This document shows positions 32,593 to 41,968 of a stretch of 64,000 nucleotides of DNA, piece after piece; within the stretch, counting starts at the first letter, position 1, and each line of letters begins with the position of its first letter. Position numbers and translations under genes: made by a program. The stretch spans positions 1 to 64,000 of the forward strand of contig JAEZZO010000048.1 in the NCBI GenBank assembly GCA_023418475.1. The letters are read 5' to 3'. This DNA is from Bacillota bacterium (GTDB taxonomy: Bacteria; Bacillota; Clostridia; Lachnospirales; Lachnospiraceae). A model generated the notes under the pieces. That model did no database searches and was not told the DNA's origin. It saw only the letters and a list, made by a program, of their open reading frames with translations.

Positions 32593-34551
32593 ATGCTTGT
32601 TGATACTAGAAAATCTCCTTATGCCAGGGTAGCACCTCTAGAGTGGAATGAAATTGAATTAACGGATGGATTTTGGAGTGAGGTTGTAAATAATACTGCT
32701 AAAAGCACCATACCACATCTGCAATCCATGTTTGAAGATAAAGAAATCAGTCATGTCCTTGAAAATTTCCGCATCTGTGCAGGAGAAGCGGAGGGGGAGC
32801 ATGACGGAACAGTATTTGGTGACGGTGATTTTTACAAATGGATGGAGGCTGCGGTATATGCGGCACAATATACGAAAGATCACCAGTTGTTTGATAAGCT
32901 GGAGGACTACTGTGATCTGATTGGCAGGGCACAGCTTGCAGACGGGTATATTTCCACCAAACAGATTATAGGAGAAAGAAGCGGTAATGGCGTCGCGAGA
33001 ATGGGCGATGTAAACGATTTTGAAATATATAATCTGGGACATCTGTTTACCGCGGCATGTCTGTATCAGAGAGTAACCGGGAGAGACTCCCTGATGAAGG
33101 TTGCTAGAAAAGCGGCGGGTTATCTGGAAAAACTATACCATGAAGCAAAGGAAAAGGGAGAGGTGAAAACTGCAGTCTGTCCGTCCCATTATATGGGATT
33201 GATTGAGATGTACCGCAGTACGGGGGAAGAACGCTATCTTACCCTTGCAAATCTTGCCATTGAACTGCGGGATACGGTCAAGGGAGGCACTGACGATAAC
33301 CAGGATCGGCTTCCGCTGAAACAACATGAGAAAATTGTTGGTCATGCGGTAAGATCAAACTATCTGTATGCGGGTGTGGCTGATTTGTATTCCGAAACTG
33401 GAGATCCCGAATATCTTACCATGCTGCGTAAGGTTTGGAAAAACCTGATTGAACAGAAAATCTATATCACAGGAGGCTGCGGGGCTTTATATAATGGTGT
33501 ATCGCCCTACGGTAATTTCTTTGTGGATCAGAAAATACACCAGGCCTACGGCTATGAATACCAACTGCCCAATATTACGGCTTACAATGAGACGTGTGCC
33601 AGTGTAGGACTGGTACTCTGGGCTTATAGAATGTTCCAGATAGATCCCAGGGCAGAGTATATGGACTGGCTGGAACGTACTATGCTGAATGTAAATCTGG
33701 CTTCCATAAGCTTTGATGGTAGAAAATATTTTTATGAAAATATGCTCCGCAGAACCAAGGAGCTTCCCTATAAGCTTGTCTGGCCCCTGGAGAGAACGGA
33801 ATACATCTTAAGCTATTGCTGTCCTCCGAATATAGCAAGAACTCTGGCACAGGCAGGCGAATATTTCTACACGGTTTCAGATGATTCCATATGGTGTGGA
33901 ATGTATGGTGCCGGCAGGGTGAAGATGAAGCTTAATAACGGTGCGGAATTTTTGCTAGAACAGAAAACGGAGTATCCGTATGACGGAAAAGTTGTATTTA
34001 CGGTCTCAGAGGTAAAGCAGAAGAGTAAAGCCAAGCTAAAAATCCGTATTCCTTCCTGGGCAGAAACCGGTTCGGTGAAGCACGGCGGTAAATTTTATGA
34101 GCTTTCGGATAAGGATGAAACAGGTTACCTTACCGTGGAGCTAGCAGTTTTTGAGGGAGAACAGATTGAGGTTCTTTTTGATATGCCGGTAAGATATACG
34201 AGCGGAAACGGGATGATTGAAGAAACCGTAAATCAGGCAGCTGTGGAACGGGGTCCCTTGGTATACTGTATAGAGACTCCGGATGCTGATCTGGATACAC
34301 TCGATGATATTCTCTTAAATCTAAGTGCGCAGTTTAACACAGTTCCTTATGAAATTGGCGGAAGACAGGTAGTGGCGCTGGAGGGGAATGCTTATCAGAT
34401 GAGAAGAGATCAGTTCAACAAAGCTGCACTTTACCAGACAATTCGTTATGAAGGAATGGATACCGTAAAAATCAGAATGGTACCTTATTTTGCCTGGGAT
34501 AACAGAGGGTATGGCGAGATGCGGATCTGGATACCGGTGGCATACCGGTAA
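32593..34551 (+). CDS. GH127 family glycoside hydrolase (DUF1680; beta-L-arabinofuranosidase-like)
   Basis: A 652-aa enzyme of GH127, which includes beta-L-arabinofuranosidase HypBA1 and the aceric acid hydrolase acting on rhamnogalacturonan-II. It begins VAPLEWNEIELTDGFW, shows GDGDFYKWMEAAVYA, CPSHYMGLIEMYR, ITGGCGA, and the zinc-cysteine site residues: Glu and Cys in AYNETCASVG and the Cys pair in SYCCPPNIAR. Together these are the expected metal ligands and nucleophile. No signal peptide is seen. The start abuts the preceding stop with AAAGGAG before it, so translation is coupled. Exact substrate not deducible. Confidence 0.88.
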   Translation: MLVDTRKSPYARVAPLEWNEIELTDGFWSEVVNNTAKSTIPHLQSMFEDKEISHVLENFRICAGEAEGEHDGTVFGDGDFYKWMEAAVYAAQYTKDHQLFDKLEDYCDLIGRAQLADGYISTKQIIGERSGNGVARMGDVNDFEIYNLGHLFTAACLYQRVTGRDSLMKVARKAAGYLEKLYHEAKEKGEVKTAVCPSHYMGLIEMYRSTGEERYLTLANLAIELRDTVKGGTDDNQDRLPLKQHEKIVGHAVRSNYLYAGVADLYSETGDPEYLTMLRKVWKNLIEQKIYITGGCGALYNGVSPYGNFFVDQKIHQAYGYEYQLPNITAYNETCASVGLVLWAYRMFQIDPRAEYMDWLERTMLNVNLASISFDGRKYFYENMLRRTKELPYKLVWPLERTEYILSYCCPPNIARTLAQAGEYFYTVSDDSIWCGMYGAGRVKMKLNNGAEFLLEQKTEYPYDGKVVFTVSEVKQKSKAKLKIRIPSWAETGSVKHGGKFYELSDKDETGYLTVELAVFEGEQIEVLFDMPVRYTSGNGMIEETVNQAAVERGPLVYCIETPDADLDTLDDILLNLSAQFNTVPYEIGGRQVVALEGNAYQMRRDQFNKAALYQTIRYEGMDTVKIRMVPYFAWDNRGYGEMRIWIPVAYR

Positions 34552-34582
34552 ATACTTCCGAAACGGAGCCGCTCTCGCTTAA

Positions 34583-34643
34583 TTGCATTACGCAGCGGTA
34601 CATAAGGTCCTAAAACACAGGACCTAAGTACCGGCGAACGCAA
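34583..34643. repeat. Large imperfect palindrome downstream of the GH127 gene
   Basis: CGGTACATAAGGTCCT (34596-34611) pairs with AGGACCTAAGTACCGG (34619-34634) around a seven-base loop; outer TTGC/GCAA also match (34583-34643). No T-run follows, so it is not a simple terminator. Downstream at 34663-34700 is a block (GAATGCAC..CTCGGAATATGACT) similar to one near 36505-36545. Confidence 0.55.
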
Positions 34644-34720
34644 ATACTCCTTTTTCAGAAGCACTTACAGAATGCACAACTCGGAATATGACTAGCCTGT
34701 GAACAGTAACCTAAGATAGA

Positions 34721-34754
34721 GACTGCTGCGGAATTTTTCTGCAGCAGTCTTTTC
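34721..34754 (+). terminator. Intrinsic terminator before the GH43 gene
   Basis: GACTGCTGC (34721-34729) pairs with GCAGCAGTC (34741-34749), followed by TTTTC. It separates GH127 from GH43, implying that GH43 has its own promoter in the following 110 bp. Confidence 0.85.
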
Positions 34755-34866
34755 TTGCATTCCTTCCTATGCTATAATGAAAATATTCGGACGTGTTTGA
34801 ATATCAGAAGTCTGATTTAGGCATCTAGTTACATAGGAAGCAAATTACTACAGAGGAGGTTTTGTT

Positions 34867-36447
34867 ATGGCATTAGCAGTTAATCCGATATTACCCGGTT
34901 TTAATCCGGACCCCAGTATCCTGCGGGTAGGCGATGATTATTATATCGCGACTTCAACCTTTGAATGGTTTCCGGGGGTACAGATACACCATTCTACCGA
35001 TTTGGTTCACTGGGAGTTAATCTGTCATCCGCTAGATCGGCTATCACAGCTTAATATGATCGGTAACCCGAATTCAGGGGGGATCTGGGCGCCGTGCTTA
35101 AGTTATGATAAAGGAACCTATTATTTGATTTTTACGGATGTGAAAACTTTTAATGGCTTTTTCAAGGATACCCATAATTATCTTGTGATGGCTGATAATA
35201 TTCTGGGCCCCTGGTCGGAACCGGTTTACTTAAACAGCAGTGGTTTTGATCCTTCCCTGTTTCATGATGAGGACGGACGCAAATGGTTGGTAAATATGCT
35301 ATGGGATTACCGTGCCTGGAAAAACTCGTTTGCTGGCATTGTACTGCAGGAATACTCGGAGGAAGAGAAAAAATTAATCGGAAAGCCCAGGAATATTTTT
35401 GGAGGAACAACACTGATTTGTACCGAGGGACCTCATTTATATAAATATAACGGCTGCTATTATCTAATGACGGCGGAAGGCGGTACTTCCTATCCGCATG
35501 CCGTAACCCTTGCAAGGAGCAGGGCCATCGACGGACCATATGAGGTATGCCCATGGAATCCGATCCTAACAGCCTATTCCCATCCGGACAGGACGCTGCA
35601 GAAGGCAGGTCATGCCAGTCTTGTGGAAGGTCATAATGGTAAATGGTATCTGGTGCATTTGTGCGGCAGGCCGGTCGGCAGCGAAAGAACCTGTATTCTT
35701 GGCAGAGAAACCAGTCTCCAGGAGGTAGTATGGGAGGATGGCTGGCTTAAAATGGTTTCCGGTGATAATTTGCCGAGTGACGCAATAGAAATACCGGATA
35801 CAGAAAATAAAGGCAGCTTAAGATATATGCTTGAGGAATTCACGAAGGATACCTGGAATATTAATCTGCAATCCCTGCGCATGCCGCTTGGCAAAAGGGC
35901 TTCTCTTGCGGAGCGTCCCGGATATTTAAGGCTTTATGGAAAGGAATCCTTATCGTCTTTACATGAGCAATCCTTGCTTGCCTGCCGTCAACAGGATTTC
36001 TATGCACAGGTTACAACAAAAATAGAATTCTTCCCCGAAAATTTTCAGCAGATGGCAGGTCTTGTTTATTATTATGATACCATCAGCCATTATTATCTTT
36101 ATATAACGCAGGACGAGATGGAAGGCAGAGTGCTTAGCCTGTTATACAATATATTGGATGAACAGACACAGCCAATCGGAGCAGGTATAAAGCTGCCGAA
36201 GGATGGACCTGTCTGGCTGAGACTTCGTACTGAGAAAGAAACCGCAAGCTTTTCCTACTCTTTGGATGGTAGTATCTTTCAGAGGATAGGAAGCGTTATG
36301 GATGCTACTGTAATATCGGACGATTATTACAGCAGGGCTGGTCAGATGCGTTTTACCGGTGCTTTTGTCGGAATATGTTGTCAGGATTTATCCGGCCAGG
36401 GCGCTTATGCTGATTTTGATTATTTTGAATACCGTGCACAACAGTAG
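34867..36447 (+). CDS. GH43 family glycosidase (beta-xylosidase / alpha-L-arabinofuranosidase type)
   Basis: A 526-aa protein with an N-terminal five-bladed propeller and a C-terminal beta-sandwich (GH43_C2-like, from about residue 325). Catalytic residues are visible: the general base Asp in GFNPDPSILRVGDDYY, the pKa-modulating Asp in SSGFDPSLFHDEDG, and the acid Glu in CTEGPHLYKYNG. The absence of a signal peptide indicates intracellular cleavage of imported oligosaccharides. AGAGGAGG lies before the ATG. Domain layout matches XynB-type GH43 enzymes, which release xylose or arabinose; the choice is open. Confidence 0.88.
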   Translation: MALAVNPILPGFNPDPSILRVGDDYYIATSTFEWFPGVQIHHSTDLVHWELICHPLDRLSQLNMIGNPNSGGIWAPCLSYDKGTYYLIFTDVKTFNGFFKDTHNYLVMADNILGPWSEPVYLNSSGFDPSLFHDEDGRKWLVNMLWDYRAWKNSFAGIVLQEYSEEEKKLIGKPRNIFGGTTLICTEGPHLYKYNGCYYLMTAEGGTSYPHAVTLARSRAIDGPYEVCPWNPILTAYSHPDRTLQKAGHASLVEGHNGKWYLVHLCGRPVGSERTCILGRETSLQEVVWEDGWLKMVSGDNLPSDAIEIPDTENKGSLRYMLEEFTKDTWNINLQSLRMPLGKRASLAERPGYLRLYGKESLSSLHEQSLLACRQQDFYAQVTTKIEFFPENFQQMAGLVYYYDTISHYYLYITQDEMEGRVLSLLYNILDEQTQPIGAGIKLPKDGPVWLRLRTEKETASFSYSLDGSIFQRIGSVMDATVISDDYYSRAGQMRFTGAFVGICCQDLSGQGAYADFDYFEYRAQQ

Positions 36448-36461
36448 AACTTACTATATTT

Positions 36462-36534
36462 CGTGTTATGCATCCGATCAGAATATTCAATGTATATGCT
36501 TCTATTAGGAAGTATTTAGCACATGCATAGCACG
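36462..36534. repeat. Inverted repeat between GH43 and the response regulator gene
   Basis: CGTGTTATGCAT (36462-36473) pairs with ATGCATAGCACG (36523-36534) with one G-U, enclosing a smaller CTTC/GGAAG hairpin. The right arm runs into GGAATATGACT, shared with the region at 34685. Role unknown; no terminator T-run. Confidence 0.5.
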
Positions 36535-36589
36535 GAATATGACTGTGGACGCTACTTTCATGTACGGATACACCGGAATGGAGAAATGA

Positions 36590-37291
36590 ATGAAAAATAG
36601 AATTTTACTCTTAGAAGATGATATTTGTCTGGTGGATGGACTGAAGTATTCTCTAAAGCGTAATGATTTCGAAGTTGATATTGTCCGTACGGTAGGGGAG
36701 GCTATTCATAGCCTCCCTGAAATTGGTAAATATGATTTGCTGCTTTTGGATGTTACATTACCGGATGGAACAGGCTTTGAGGTTTGTGAAAAGGTAAGAA
36801 AACAAGGAAACCAAATCCCTATTATCTTTCTGACAGCTTCGGATGAAGAGGTCAGCATCATACGAGGACTGGACAGCGGAGGGGATGATTATATTACCAA
36901 GCCGTTTCGGATTGGTGAGCTATGCTCCCGTATCCGTGCTTTGCTGCGGCGAACCGGCTTCTCTGTCAGACAAGATAACGCTTCTCTTGCATGCGGAGAC
37001 ATACGGATTGATCTTTACGGGAGTCGTGTCTTATTAAAAGGAAAGCTGCTGGAGTTAACAAGTGCAGAATACCGCCTGATTTGCCTGCTGGTACGAAATG
37101 CCAATCGTGTTACAACAAGAAGCAGTATTTTGGAGGAGCTATGGGACAGTACAGGTGACTTTGTGGATGACAATACGCTTTCCGTCTATGTACGACGTCT
37201 CCGGGAGAAAATTGAAGAGGATCCCTCGCATCCGGAGCATTTGTTAACAGCACGGGGGTTTGGTTACCAGTGGAGGGAGGTATCTATATGA
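36590..37291 (+). CDS. OmpR/PhoB family response regulator
   Basis: A 233-aa regulator with receiver domain (E9/D10/D11, phospho-acceptor D54 in LLLLDVTLPDG, DDYITKPF) and a C-terminal winged helix (residues about 130-228, ELTSAEYRLICLLVRNANRV, VYVRRLREKIEEDP). Its stop overlaps the start of the sensor kinase (ATGA). With the downstream kinase and FtsX-type ABC transporter it forms a cassette of the kind that senses and exports or resists antimicrobial peptides; that role is inferred from gene arrangement. Confidence 0.93.
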   Translation: MKNRILLLEDDICLVDGLKYSLKRNDFEVDIVRTVGEAIHSLPEIGKYDLLLLDVTLPDGTGFEVCEKVRKQGNQIPIIFLTASDEEVSIIRGLDSGGDDYITKPFRIGELCSRIRALLRRTGFSVRQDNASLACGDIRIDLYGSRVLLKGKLLELTSAEYRLICLLVRNANRVTTRSSILEELWDSTGDFVDDNTLSVYVRRLREKIEEDPSHPEHLLTARGFGYQWREVSI

Positions 37292-38514
37292 CTTATTGGC
37301 GAGATAAAGAGGTAGGGCATTTTTTAAGCTTTCTGCTTATTTTCATCTTGCTGTTATTACTAAGCGGTATCGGATTGAATGCAGTACAGACAAATGCCGT
37401 GAAAGAATTATATGTTTCACATGATAGAGCAGTAGTGTCTTCTCTTTTAGCCCAGGGGGTGTCGAAAGAGGTGATTGCCACAGCGATTACGAATGAGACA
37501 AACAATCAAGAAGGCTCTGTTTTTCTAAGCAATATCGGTATTACGGAGGCAACCGCCGTCAGGTTTCTCCCAGAGGTTTTCCGATATCAGCAGAAAACAG
37601 GGCTTTTTATGCTGTTTCCCGGAATACTCTTCTCATTCATTCTGGTACTGGGAGCGGGGATGTTCTTTGGCAGACGTGAAAAACTTTATCAAACCGCGGA
37701 ACAGGTAATAGTAAAATATATGGAGGGAGATTATTCCTGCCATATGCCACAAATGAAGGAAGGATCAATTTACCGTTTGTTCTCCCTTGTGGAGCAGCTT
37801 GCTATTATACTAAAATCAAAAAATGAATCGGAGCACAGGATAAAAGATTTCTTAAAAAATACAATAGCAGATATATCCCACCAACTGAAAACACCTCTGG
37901 CGGCATTAATTTTATATAATGAAATCATTCTGGAAGAACCAAAGCAGCTTGGGACGGTTCAGGAATATTCTGAAAAGACCGGGCTGGCACTAAAGCGTAT
38001 GGAACAGTTGATTTTGTCCATGTTAAAAATCACCCGTCTGGATGCCGGCAATATCATTTTTGAAAAGGAAGATTGCCGATTAACAGAACTAATTTCTCAG
38101 TCTTACAGTGAACTTACAAGCAGGGCGTTAGAGGAAGGAAAAGAAATCCGAATGGATGGTCCTACAGATATTACGGTTTTATGTGATAAACAATGGACAA
38201 GCGAAGCAATTGGAAATATCATCAAAAATTCTCTAGATCATACCGGTGATGGAGGGATAATTCGTATCTTTTGGGAACGTACACCGGCAATGATAAGAAT
38301 TCATATCTCCGATAATGGGACAGGGATAAGTCCGGAGGATTTACATCATATTTTCAAACGGTTTTATCGAAGTAAAAAATCATTGGATACGCAAGGGATT
38401 GGTCTTGGCCTGTCACTTGCAAAATCCATTGTCGAGGGGCAGAATGGAGTAATCTCAGTTCATAGTGACTCGTATGGAACTACCTTTTCTATATCCTTTC
38501 TTACAGAAATGTAA
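37288..38514 (+). CDS. Sensor histidine kinase
   Basis: A 408-aa membrane kinase with two helices (about 13-32 and 105-127) flanking a roughly 70-residue extracytoplasmic loop, a HisKA domain with the phospho-acceptor in ADISHQLKTPLAAL, and a HATPase domain with N box NIIKNSLDHT, DNGTGI and GIGLGLSLAK. The ATG at 37288 after GGAGGGAGG overlaps the stop of the response regulator; a GTG/ATG further up is less suitable. The sizeable outer loop differs from the loop-less BceS kinases, so it may sense a ligand itself. Confidence 0.9.
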   Translation: MTYWRDKEVGHFLSFLLIFILLLLLSGIGLNAVQTNAVKELYVSHDRAVVSSLLAQGVSKEVIATAITNETNNQEGSVFLSNIGITEATAVRFLPEVFRYQQKTGLFMLFPGILFSFILVLGAGMFFGRREKLYQTAEQVIVKYMEGDYSCHMPQMKEGSIYRLFSLVEQLAIILKSKNESEHRIKDFLKNTIADISHQLKTPLAALILYNEIILEEPKQLGTVQEYSEKTGLALKRMEQLILSMLKITRLDAGNIIFEKEDCRLTELISQSYSELTSRALEEGKEIRMDGPTDITVLCDKQWTSEAIGNIIKNSLDHTGDGGIIRIFWERTPAMIRIHISDNGTGISPEDLHHIFKRFYRSKKSLDTQGIGLGLSLAKSIVEGQNGVISVHSDSYGTTFSISFLTEM

Positions 38515-38574
38515 GCTGTTATTCATGTAATTGTAAGGTATACCTGTTATTCTTGTCAGGAAAGGAGGTACTTA

Positions 38575-39273
38575 ATGATGCAAATTTTAAGAGTACAGAA
38601 TTTATACAAAACCTATGGCAAAGGAGATAATCAGGTGGATGCATTAAAAAATGTATCCTTTACTGTAGAACAGGGAGAATTTAGCGCAGTGGTCGGTGAA
38701 TCCGGTTCCGGTAAAAGTACATTGCTAAATTGTATTGGGGGATTAGATAAACCTACCTCCGGAACAATTTATATTGGCGGGAAGGACCTGTTTTCTATGA
38801 AAGAGGAGGAACGCACGATCTTCAGACGCCGTAATATCGGCTTTGTATTCCAGTCTTTTCAATTGGTTGCTGAGCTTACGGTGGAGCAAAATATTATATT
38901 TCCGATCCTGCTGGATTACCGGAAACCGGAACCGTCTGCAGTGGATGAGATTTTGGAGGTGTTGGGTCTGAAGGATCGCCGCCGTCATCTGCCCAGCCAA
39001 TTATCCGGCGGACAGCAGCAGCGTGTTGCAATCGGACGGGCGCTTATCACGAGACCAAAATTAATTCTTGCAGATGAACCAACCGGCAATCTGGACAGTA
39101 AAAACAGCCAGGATGTGATGGATCTGTTATTGAAGGCTTCCCGCCACTACAGACAAACGATACTAATGATCACTCATAATAGTAATCTTGCTTCATCAGT
39201 AGAACGTGTACTTCGTGTGACGGATGGCATACTTATGGATCTGGGAGGAAACGTAAATGAAAAGCTATCTTGA
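38575..39273 (+). CDS. ABC transporter ATP-binding protein (MacB/LolD-like)
   Basis: A 232-aa nucleotide-binding subunit: Walker A GESGSGKSTLLN, Q-loop VFQSFQLVAELTVEQN, signature LSGGQQQRVAIGRAL, Walker B LILADEPTGNLDS and the H-loop MITHN. AAGGAGG precedes the paired ATG codons. It overlaps the permease gene by 17 bp. This subclass couples ATP use to mechanotransmission by FtsX-type permeases rather than classical import. Confidence 0.94.
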   Translation: MMQILRVQNLYKTYGKGDNQVDALKNVSFTVEQGEFSAVVGESGSGKSTLLNCIGGLDKPTSGTIYIGGKDLFSMKEEERTIFRRRNIGFVFQSFQLVAELTVEQNIIFPILLDYRKPEPSAVDEILEVLGLKDRRRHLPSQLSGGQQQRVAIGRALITRPKLILADEPTGNLDSKNSQDVMDLLLKASRHYRQTILMITHNSNLASSVERVLRVTDGILMDLGGNVNEKLS

Positions 39274-41617
39274 TCTCGTCCAGCTCTTGGCCAGATACCA
39301 TAAGAGACAAAATAAAATGTCAATTTTCTGTATTATATTAGCAGTGTTTTTGGTCACAGCTATATTTGGCATGGCAGATATGTCGATACGAAGCCAGCTT
39401 ATGCAGGCACGTAAGGAGGAAGGTAATTGGCATGTGGTTTTCCGTAACATAAGTGAAGAGCAAGCAAAGATGATTGCTGTCCGTCCGCAGGTTACAGCTT
39501 CTTCGTGGTATGGTGTACTTAATTATAGAGGAGAACAGGGATACACTTTAGCTGGTAAGAAGATCATTATTGGCACAAGTGAAGAGAGCTTTCTTACGAA
39601 GATGCAAACGGATATGATTAAGAGCGGAAATTTTCCTGGAAATGAAAATGAGGCTATCATAACGGAAAATGCGAAAACGACGCTGAACTTAAAAATAGGA
39701 GATTGCATTACGATTGATAAGTCAGATGGATCGAAGATACGATTTACGGTTTCAGGCTTTTTGGCAAATGTATCCAATATTATGCAAAATGATTCATATG
39801 GAATTTTTTTAACAACCAATGGCTTTCGTTCCATCTATCCGGGAGTAACGAAGGAAAAACCGGCTGATTATAATAGTGTTTATTATGTACAGTTTTCTGA
39901 GCATTGCAATATTCAAAAAGTAATTCATGATATAAAGCTTAGTATGATGCTTTCTGACAAGCAGGTTTCGGAAAATACAAAGCTGTTAGGGTTACTTGGG
40001 CAAAGCGGTAATGCCTTTATGCTGCAGATCTATGGAACAGCATTTGTACTTTTCCTGTTAGTGATGCTGGCCGGTATTATGATGATTGCTAGCAGCCTGA
40101 ATAGTAATATTGCTCAGCGCACTGAATTTTTTGGTATGCTGCGTTGTATTGGAACAACACCTAAGCAGGTAATGAAGTTAGTACACAAAGAAGCTCTTAG
40201 CTGGTGTAAATACGCAATTCCCATTGGTGTTGCGGCAGGAAGTGTTATTATATGGATCTTATGTGCGATTCTTCGCTATCTAAGTCCAGATTATTTTGGA
40301 AGCATGCCTGTTTTTGCAATCAGTCTTCCAAGTATTGCAGCCGGTATCTGTGCAGGTATCCTAACGGTTCTATTGGCGGCCCGTTCTCCGGCAAGAAGGG
40401 CATCAAAGGTTTCACCTTTAGCAGCAGTATCAGGAAATGCAAACTATCTGCGTCCTGTCCGAAGAGCTGCTAATACGTTATTCTTCAAGATTGATACCGC
40501 ACTGGGAATTCAGCATGCTAAATCGAGTAACAAGAACTTCTTTTTAATGGTCGCCTCCTTTTCATTAAGTATCATTCTTTTTCTTTCCTTCTCTGTAACA
40601 ATAGATTTTATGAAGCAATCACTTAGACCGTTAAAGCCCTGGACACCGGATCTGTCAATTGTAACCGCTGATAACAGCTGTTCGATAAACAGCAGCCTGC
40701 TGGATACACTGCGCGGTATGCCTGGTATAAAGCGGGTATATGGACGTATGTTTGCTTATAATGTGCCTGTTACAGTGAATGGCAGTGATAGCAAGATTGA
40801 TCTGATTTCCTATGAGGAAAATCAATTTCAGTGGGCAGGAAAGTACCTGCTGGAAGGTTCTATAAAAGAGATTCAAGAAGCGAACAATACCGGTTTGATC
40901 GTATTTAAGCAGAAAAACAAGATACAAGCAGGGGATGTATTAACATTACAGACAGGGAGAAGTACTGCTGTAATAAAAATTTCCGGTTCACTGTCTTCTT
41001 GTCCTTTTGAAAGCAATCCCGGTGTCGGAACCGTTATCTGCTCGGAAAAAACCTTCCGGCAGCTGACCGGCCAGACCGATTATACCATTATTGATATGCA
41101 GTTATATAAGAATGCTTCCGAAGCTTATGTTGAACAAATTCGTGAAATAGCCGGTTCCCAAAATATATTTTCGGACAGACGACTGTTAAACCGCAGTGTA
41201 AGGGGCTCTTATTATTCCTTTGGATTATTTATCTATGGCTTTATGATTATGATTGCCTTTATTACAATACTAAATATTGTAAATAGTATTGCGATGAGTG
41301 TATCGGCACGACAGAAACAGTATGGTGCATTTCGGGCAATTGGACTTAGCAGCCGGCAGCTTGAGAAAATGATTATCGCAGAGGCTTTTTCTTATGCTAT
41401 CTCCGGCAGTATCTGTGGGAGTATTCTGGGAATAATTCTTAATAAAATTCTATATGAGAAAATGATAACCTTCCATTGGGGAAATCAATGGAATATACCC
41501 TATGTTCCATTAGGAATTATTCTCGTGCTTGTATTATTATCGGTTATATTTGCGGCAAAAGAACCAATAAAACGAATTCGAAAAATGTCAATTGTAGATA
41601 CAATTAGTGCACAATAA
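39257..41617 (+). CDS. FtsX-family ABC transporter permease
   Basis: A 786-aa membrane protein with the duplicated FtsX/MacB-like topology: a first helix at residues 20-40, a large outer domain (about 45-250), three helices (about 255-380), a second core at about 420-445, another outer domain and three C-terminal helices (about 650-780). EFFGMLRCIGTTPKQV and QYGAFRAIGLSSRQLEKM are the two cytoplasmic FtsX repeats. It overlaps its ATPase gene by 17 bp. Substrate unknown; the adjoining two-component system suggests stress or peptide-antibiotic response. Confidence 0.9.
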   Translation: MKSYLDLVQLLARYHKRQNKMSIFCIILAVFLVTAIFGMADMSIRSQLMQARKEEGNWHVVFRNISEEQAKMIAVRPQVTASSWYGVLNYRGEQGYTLAGKKIIIGTSEESFLTKMQTDMIKSGNFPGNENEAIITENAKTTLNLKIGDCITIDKSDGSKIRFTVSGFLANVSNIMQNDSYGIFLTTNGFRSIYPGVTKEKPADYNSVYYVQFSEHCNIQKVIHDIKLSMMLSDKQVSENTKLLGLLGQSGNAFMLQIYGTAFVLFLLVMLAGIMMIASSLNSNIAQRTEFFGMLRCIGTTPKQVMKLVHKEALSWCKYAIPIGVAAGSVIIWILCAILRYLSPDYFGSMPVFAISLPSIAAGICAGILTVLLAARSPARRASKVSPLAAVSGNANYLRPVRRAANTLFFKIDTALGIQHAKSSNKNFFLMVASFSLSIILFLSFSVTIDFMKQSLRPLKPWTPDLSIVTADNSCSINSSLLDTLRGMPGIKRVYGRMFAYNVPVTVNGSDSKIDLISYEENQFQWAGKYLLEGSIKEIQEANNTGLIVFKQKNKIQAGDVLTLQTGRSTAVIKISGSLSSCPFESNPGVGTVICSEKTFRQLTGQTDYTIIDMQLYKNASEAYVEQIREIAGSQNIFSDRRLLNRSVRGSYYSFGLFIYGFMIMIAFITILNIVNSIAMSVSARQKQYGAFRAIGLSSRQLEKMIIAEAFSYAISGSICGSILGIILNKILYEKMITFHWGNQWNIPYVPLGIILVLVLLSVIFAAKEPIKRIRKMSIVDTISAQ

Positions 41618-41634
41618 ACTAGTATAGTAAGCTG

Positions 41635-41666
41635 AAATGACTCCATCTAATTTGGGGTCATTTTAA
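41635..41666 (+). terminator. Intrinsic terminator after the ABC cassette
   Basis: AAATGACTCC (41635-41644) pairs with GGGGTCATTT (41654-41663), followed by a T-rich stretch. It ends the regulator-kinase-ABC operon. Confidence 0.8.
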
Positions 41667-41968
41667 ATTTTCGGTAAGCTATCATGCTGCAGAATAAGTT
41701 CCTCAACCTGATAGGAATAAGTTAATAGAAATAACTCTAGGAAATTAGTATGAATAAGTATCAATTAATAGAGAATATTATCTACATATTAAAATGTTTT
41801 TGTTATTTTTATGCAGATTTAGTAGAAATTTATTTAAATACTGCATTTTTATGCATTAATATAAATTATTTTATATAATTAAGTTAATTGAAAAAAGAAA
41901 TAAGGGGTTTCAATCTATTCAAAAAGCAAGTATAATAATAAAGGTATATCAACAAAGGAGGCGAAAGC
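41667..41968 (+). promoter_or_regulatory. AT-rich upstream region of the HlyD-like gene
   Basis: About 300 bp of AT-rich DNA without a gene. TTTTTATGCA occurs twice (near 41808 and 41843). A candidate promoter is TTCAAT, 16-bp spacer, TATAAT ending near 41937, about 30 bp before the TTG start. Confidence 0.4.
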
